13,893 bases of DNA from the NCBI GenBank assembly GCA_015655535.1, contig JAATEW010000343.1, positions 1 to 13,893 of the forward strand. The letters are read 5' to 3'. Under the pieces are notes generated by a model, which was not told where the DNA came from, made no database searches, and saw nothing but the letters and a program-made list of their open reading frames with translations. The stretch is from Hyphomicrobiales bacterium. GTDB lineage: Bacteria; Pseudomonadota; Alphaproteobacteria; Rhizobiales; Beijerinckiaceae. The first letter of the stretch is position 1; the number at the start of each line of letters is the position of its first letter. This document shows positions 11,191 through 13,893 of the stretch, in pieces. The position numbers were made by a program, and so were the translations under genes.

Positions 11191-13893
11191 AATCCGCGTT
11201 ATTTTCGAGCCTTGCCTTTAGTTCTAGAAGTTTTGCAAAGGGCGAATTGGGATCTGGCTGACGCTCGCGCGGCGGACGCGGTGCATTTGCCGGCTTGTTC
11301 TGGCGATCCTGGCGATGTTCGCGGTCCTGGCGATGCTCATCCGGACGCTGACCCTTGGGCCCGGACTTGCCGCGCCGATTGTCGAAATGCGGCTTGGCTC
11401 CTTGCTCTTCCCCGGTGCCCGCTGCCGGCACAGCGCCAGCTTCTTGATTTTGTTTTTGATTTTCGCGGCGCGGCTGATGCCCGCGATTGTCATTCCTGTG
11501 GCGATTACCTCTGTGAGCCTCGTCGCGGCCCTCATGTTTTGCCGCTCCGGCTGCACCGGCTTCGGCCATCTCCGGCGTTGCCGCGGCGATGGCCGGTGTG
11601 CCTGGAACTGCCGCATGTGCATGCCGTGCAGGCCGGTGGCGCTGATTGCGCGGTGCAGCATGTTTCTGGTGATGCTGACGATGCGGATGCCAGACCTCGA
11701 TGAGCTGCGGTTCCGGTTCGGCGGCGGGCTCCGATACCACGGCTTCTGCCTGATCTTCCGGCGTTGCCGTGACGGGTTCGCTCGCGGCCTCGGCTGCGAT
11801 TTCCACCGCGCTATCCGCAGGCGTTTCCACCGTCGTTTCGGTCGGAGTCTCGGCTTGAATTTCGTCTTTGGCTTCGGCCTCAGCTTCGACCGGTGCCTCT
11901 GCCGATGTTTCAGCAGTCTCTTGAACAGGTCCCTCTTGAGCAGGTGTTTCTTGAACTGGCACCGTCTCTTCGGCGGATGCTTCTCCGGCAGAGTCCGGCT
12001 TCGCCTTAACCGCGCTTGCGTCTGCGTCCGGCGTCTCTTCCGTGGCCGGCGTTTCTTCGGTTGCCGCGGGCTGCGTCACATGCACGGGTTCGGTCGCAGC
12101 CTTGGGCAATAAAGGCACGGTGATCGCCGGGCCTTTGCGGCTCTCCGATTGATAGCCGAGGGAGCGCAGGATCGAAGCGAAACTTTCGCCCGAGCACCCC
12201 GCGAGCGATGTCATGTTGACGGTCACGACGAAGCCGTCGCCATCGGCCGAGCCTGGCGGCGGATCGCCGGGCGTGGTGCCGGGCCTGTAGGCGACGGCGG
12301 GTCGGATAAGATCGGCAAGACGTTCCAGAATATCGACGCGCACGGCGCGGTCGCCGCAGACGCGAAAGCCCGCGGCGCGATAAAGGCCCTTCGGTACATC
12401 CTTGTCGGCGACGAAGGAGGTGCGCCCGGACGAGGCGAGATGCGGGACTTCATCGAGCCCCTTGATCTCTTCGACGCCGCCATGACGCAGCGCCCAAAGT
12501 TGCGCCGCGAGCGCGCGCGGCGCGGGCTTCACGAGCTGCGGCAGATAGAGATGGAAGGCGCCGAAGCGCACGCCGAATTTGCGCAAAGCCGCGCGGGCGT
12601 CCTGCGACAGGCCTTTGACGTCCTCGGCGACGCGGGCACGTTCGAGGATGCCGAGCGCTTCGGCCACTTGGAAGGCGATGCCGCGGGCGATGCCTTCGAG
12701 TCCTTCGCCTTTTTCGAGCTCCGCCAGCGGGCCGAGAAGCTTCTTGATATGTTGCGCGGTCCAAAGGTCGAGCCGCCTTTGCACCTTTTCGAGGTCGGCG
12801 CCGGTCAATTGCTCGTCCGAGAGAATGCGCGCGCGCGGTTCGAGGATATGCGCGCCGTCGACAAGTTTCGCGACCGGCTCGCCGAGCCAGCGAATCAATC
12901 CGTCATTGGCGAGAACGAAGGCTTCGTCGACCGCTTCGTGAACGCGTGTCGCGCGCCCTTCGATTTCGCTGGCCAAAGCCTTTTGCGCGGCGGCATTCAA
13001 AGTTCGCGCCGCTTCGCCGCCGGCCTGTGGGTCGGCTGTGAAGCGAAAACCGTTGAGATGGCCGACATGCTGGCCTTCGACCATCACGTCGCCGCTGCTC
13101 GTTACTTCCGCTTCCAACATCACATTCTCTCTCAAGCGACGCATGAGCACGCTCGTCCGCCGGTCCACAAACCTTTGGGCGAGACGCTCGTGCAAAGCGT
13201 CCGACAATATGTCCTCTACCCGACGCGTGACCCCCTGCCAATGCTCGGGGTCATCAAGCCAGTCCGTTCTATTCGCAATGAAGGTCCAGGTGCGAACCTG
13301 AGCAATTCGTGCGGATAGGGTATCGAGGTCGCCATCGACCCGATCCAATACACTGACATGCCGGGCGAACCAATCCTGCGGAATATGGCCGGCCCGCACA
13401 ATAAAGTGGAAGATCGAAAGCACCAATTCCGCGTGCGCCGCCGGGGATAATTTCCGGTAATCGGGGATCTGGCAAGTTTCCCATAGCCGCGCGATATCGG
13501 CTTTCGTCTTGGCGGCGCGGAGCACTTTTTCGTCGCGGGAGGCAATTTCCAGCACCAATTGATCTTCTGCAACGGGCGCGCGCGTCAAGCCGGGCTCGTT
13601 CGGTGTGACATCGAGCGAGGCTGCGAGCGCCGCCAAAGACGAGAAATCAAGATCGGTGTTGCGCCATTGCAGCATACGAATCGGTTCAAAGCGATGATCT
13701 TCCAAGGCTTCGACCAGTTCGGCGTCGAACGGCGGACAACGCCCGGTAGTGCCGAATGTGCCGTCGCGCATATGGCGTCCCGCGCGTCCGGCGATCTGAC
13801 CGAATTCGGCCGGTATCAAACGCCGGTAATGCCAGCCGTCGAATTTTCGGTCGGACGCGAAGGCGATGTGATCGACGTCGAGATTGAGGCCCA
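11183..13893 (-). CDS. SUV3/MgpS-like RNA helicase, C-terminal part (5' end beyond the window)
   Basis: The frame stays open to the right edge, so about 902 C-terminal residues are seen and the N-terminal Walker A and DEAD-type motifs are missing. It begins at GLNLDVDHIAFASDRKFDGWHYRRL (13891-13817), the motif V area, followed by QIAGRAGRH (13798-13772), helicase motif VI with its arginine fingers. The next 500 residues match the long conserved C-terminal part of Rhizobiales 'helicase-related' proteins related to mitochondrial SUV3, including YRAAGFRVCGDRAVRVDILERLADLIRP and LAGCSGESFASILRSLGY. Then come a Glu/Thr/Pro/Ala-rich acidic stretch (about 12105-11710), a basic His/Arg/Asn/Gln-rich stretch (about 11700-11270) and a conserved end SPFAKLLELKARLE. 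The tails are probably disordered and may bind RNA or partners. A role in RNA unwinding or decay is expected. A TTG at 13819 is internal to the domain and is not a start. Confidence 0.9.
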   Translation of the reverse strand, partial: GLNLDVDHIAFASDRKFDGWHYRRLIPAEFGQIAGRAGRHMRDGTFGTTGRCPPFDAELVEALEDHRFEPIRMLQWRNTDLDFSSLAALAASLDVTPNEPGLTRAPVAEDQLVLEIASRDEKVLRAAKTKADIARLWETCQIPDYRKLSPAAHAELVLSIFHFIVRAGHIPQDWFARHVSVLDRVDGDLDTLSARIAQVRTWTFIANRTDWLDDPEHWQGVTRRVEDILSDALHERLAQRFVDRRTSVLMRRLRENVMLEAEVTSSGDVMVEGQHVGHLNGFRFTADPQAGGEAARTLNAAAQKALASEIEGRATRVHEAVDEAFVLANDGLIRWLGEPVAKLVDGAHILEPRARILSDEQLTGADLEKVQRRLDLWTAQHIKKLLGPLAELEKGEGLEGIARGIAFQVAEALGILERARVAEDVKGLSQDARAALRKFGVRFGAFHLYLPQLVKPAPRALAAQLWALRHGGVEEIKGLDEVPHLASSGRTSFVADKDVPKGLYRAAGFRVCGDRAVRVDILERLADLIRPAVAYRPGTTPGDPPPGSADGDGFVVTVNMTSLAGCSGESFASILRSLGYQSESRKGPAITVPLLPKAATEPVHVTQPAATEETPATEETPDADASAVKAKPDSAGEASAEETVPVQETPAQEGPVQETAETSAEAPVEAEAEAKDEIQAETPTETTVETPADSAVEIAAEAASEPVTATPEDQAEAVVSEPAAEPEPQLIEVWHPHRQHHQKHAAPRNQRHRPARHAHAAVPGTPAIAAATPEMAEAGAAGAAKHEGRDEAHRGNRHRNDNRGHQPRRENQKQNQEAGAVPAAGTGEEQGAKPHFDNRRGKSGPKGQRPDEHRQDREHRQDRQNKPANAPRPPRERQPDPNSPFAKLLELKARLENNADSK
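11270..12105 (-). repeat. Low-complexity tail coding region of the helicase
   Basis: The acidic part has degenerate repeats of ETP, EET and AEA type (for example TEETPATEETPDAD and VQETPAQEGPVQET). The basic part has a tandem EHRQDR-EHRQDR, with its DNA repeated at an 18-nt period near 11306-11341. Such tracts vary in length among relatives and generate long spurious frames on the opposite strand. Confidence 0.65.

Noticed and set aside
12149..13318. 389-codon plus-strand frame opposite the helicase
   Set aside because: Antisense shadow of a high-G+C gene; the minus-strand frame carries conserved helicase sequence throughout.
1..13893. CRISPR array, prophage, insertion sequence, toxin-antitoxin or tRNA
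   Set aside because: No regularly spaced repeats, transposase or integrase genes, small paired toxin-like genes, or cloverleaf-type sequences were recognised on either strand.

Overview
The window is chromosomal DNA of an alphaproteobacterium, most likely Hyphomicrobiales (Rhizobiales) and plausibly Beijerinckiaceae or a close relative. The grounds are the gene families (a DUF3311/MctP-type transporter pair, an SUV3-like helicase with a long charged tail, an LTXXQ exported protein, the rpsO-pnp pair), high G+C codon use, and two kinds of short palindromic repeat that I recognise as common in Rhizobiales genomes. No phage, insertion sequence, integron, CRISPR array, tRNA or rRNA was seen.

Layout. 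1-1023 (minus): rpsO, a 707-nt spacer, then the first 15 codons of pnp running off the left edge. The spacer holds a rhizobial-type palindromic repeat, a possible terminator, a possible promoter, and two perfect hairpins just upstream of pnp. 1024-1329: divergent intergenic region with a good promoter facing right. 1330-1746 (plus): small exported Gly/His-rich protein, tail-to-tail and overlapping by 7 nt with the next gene. 1740-4951 (minus): 5-oxoprolinase genes pxpA, pxpB and pxpC (transcribed A to B to C), with a two-part palindromic repeat between pxpA and pxpB, preceded by a small protein with a half J-domain. 4952-5225: divergent intergenic region. 5226-7682 (plus): a large multi-spanning membrane protein (probable GT-C-type glycosyltransferase) followed 18 nt later by a His-rich LTXXQ (Spy/CpxP-like) exported protein, ending at a textbook terminator. 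7757-9406 (minus): pgi. 9477-11148 (minus): DUF3311 protein and MctP-like monocarboxylate symporter, overlapping by 11 nt. 11183-13893 (minus): C-terminal about 900 residues of an SUV3/MgpS-like RNA helicase, cut by the right edge.

How the genes fit together. Most of the window is housekeeping: ribosome and RNA turnover (rpsO, pnp, helicase), glycolysis/gluconeogenesis (pgi), uptake of short organic acids (DUF3311-mctP) and recycling of 5-oxoproline to glutamate (pxpABC). The less characterised part is the envelope set: the GT-C-like protein with its LTXXQ partner, and the separate Gly/His-rich exported protein. I see no overt novel defence or mobile system. The best leads are the rpsO-pnp spacer with its hairpins, the GT-C/LTXXQ pair, the repeat element placed inside the pxp operon, and the inverted repeat over the helicase stop just ahead of DUF3311-mctP.
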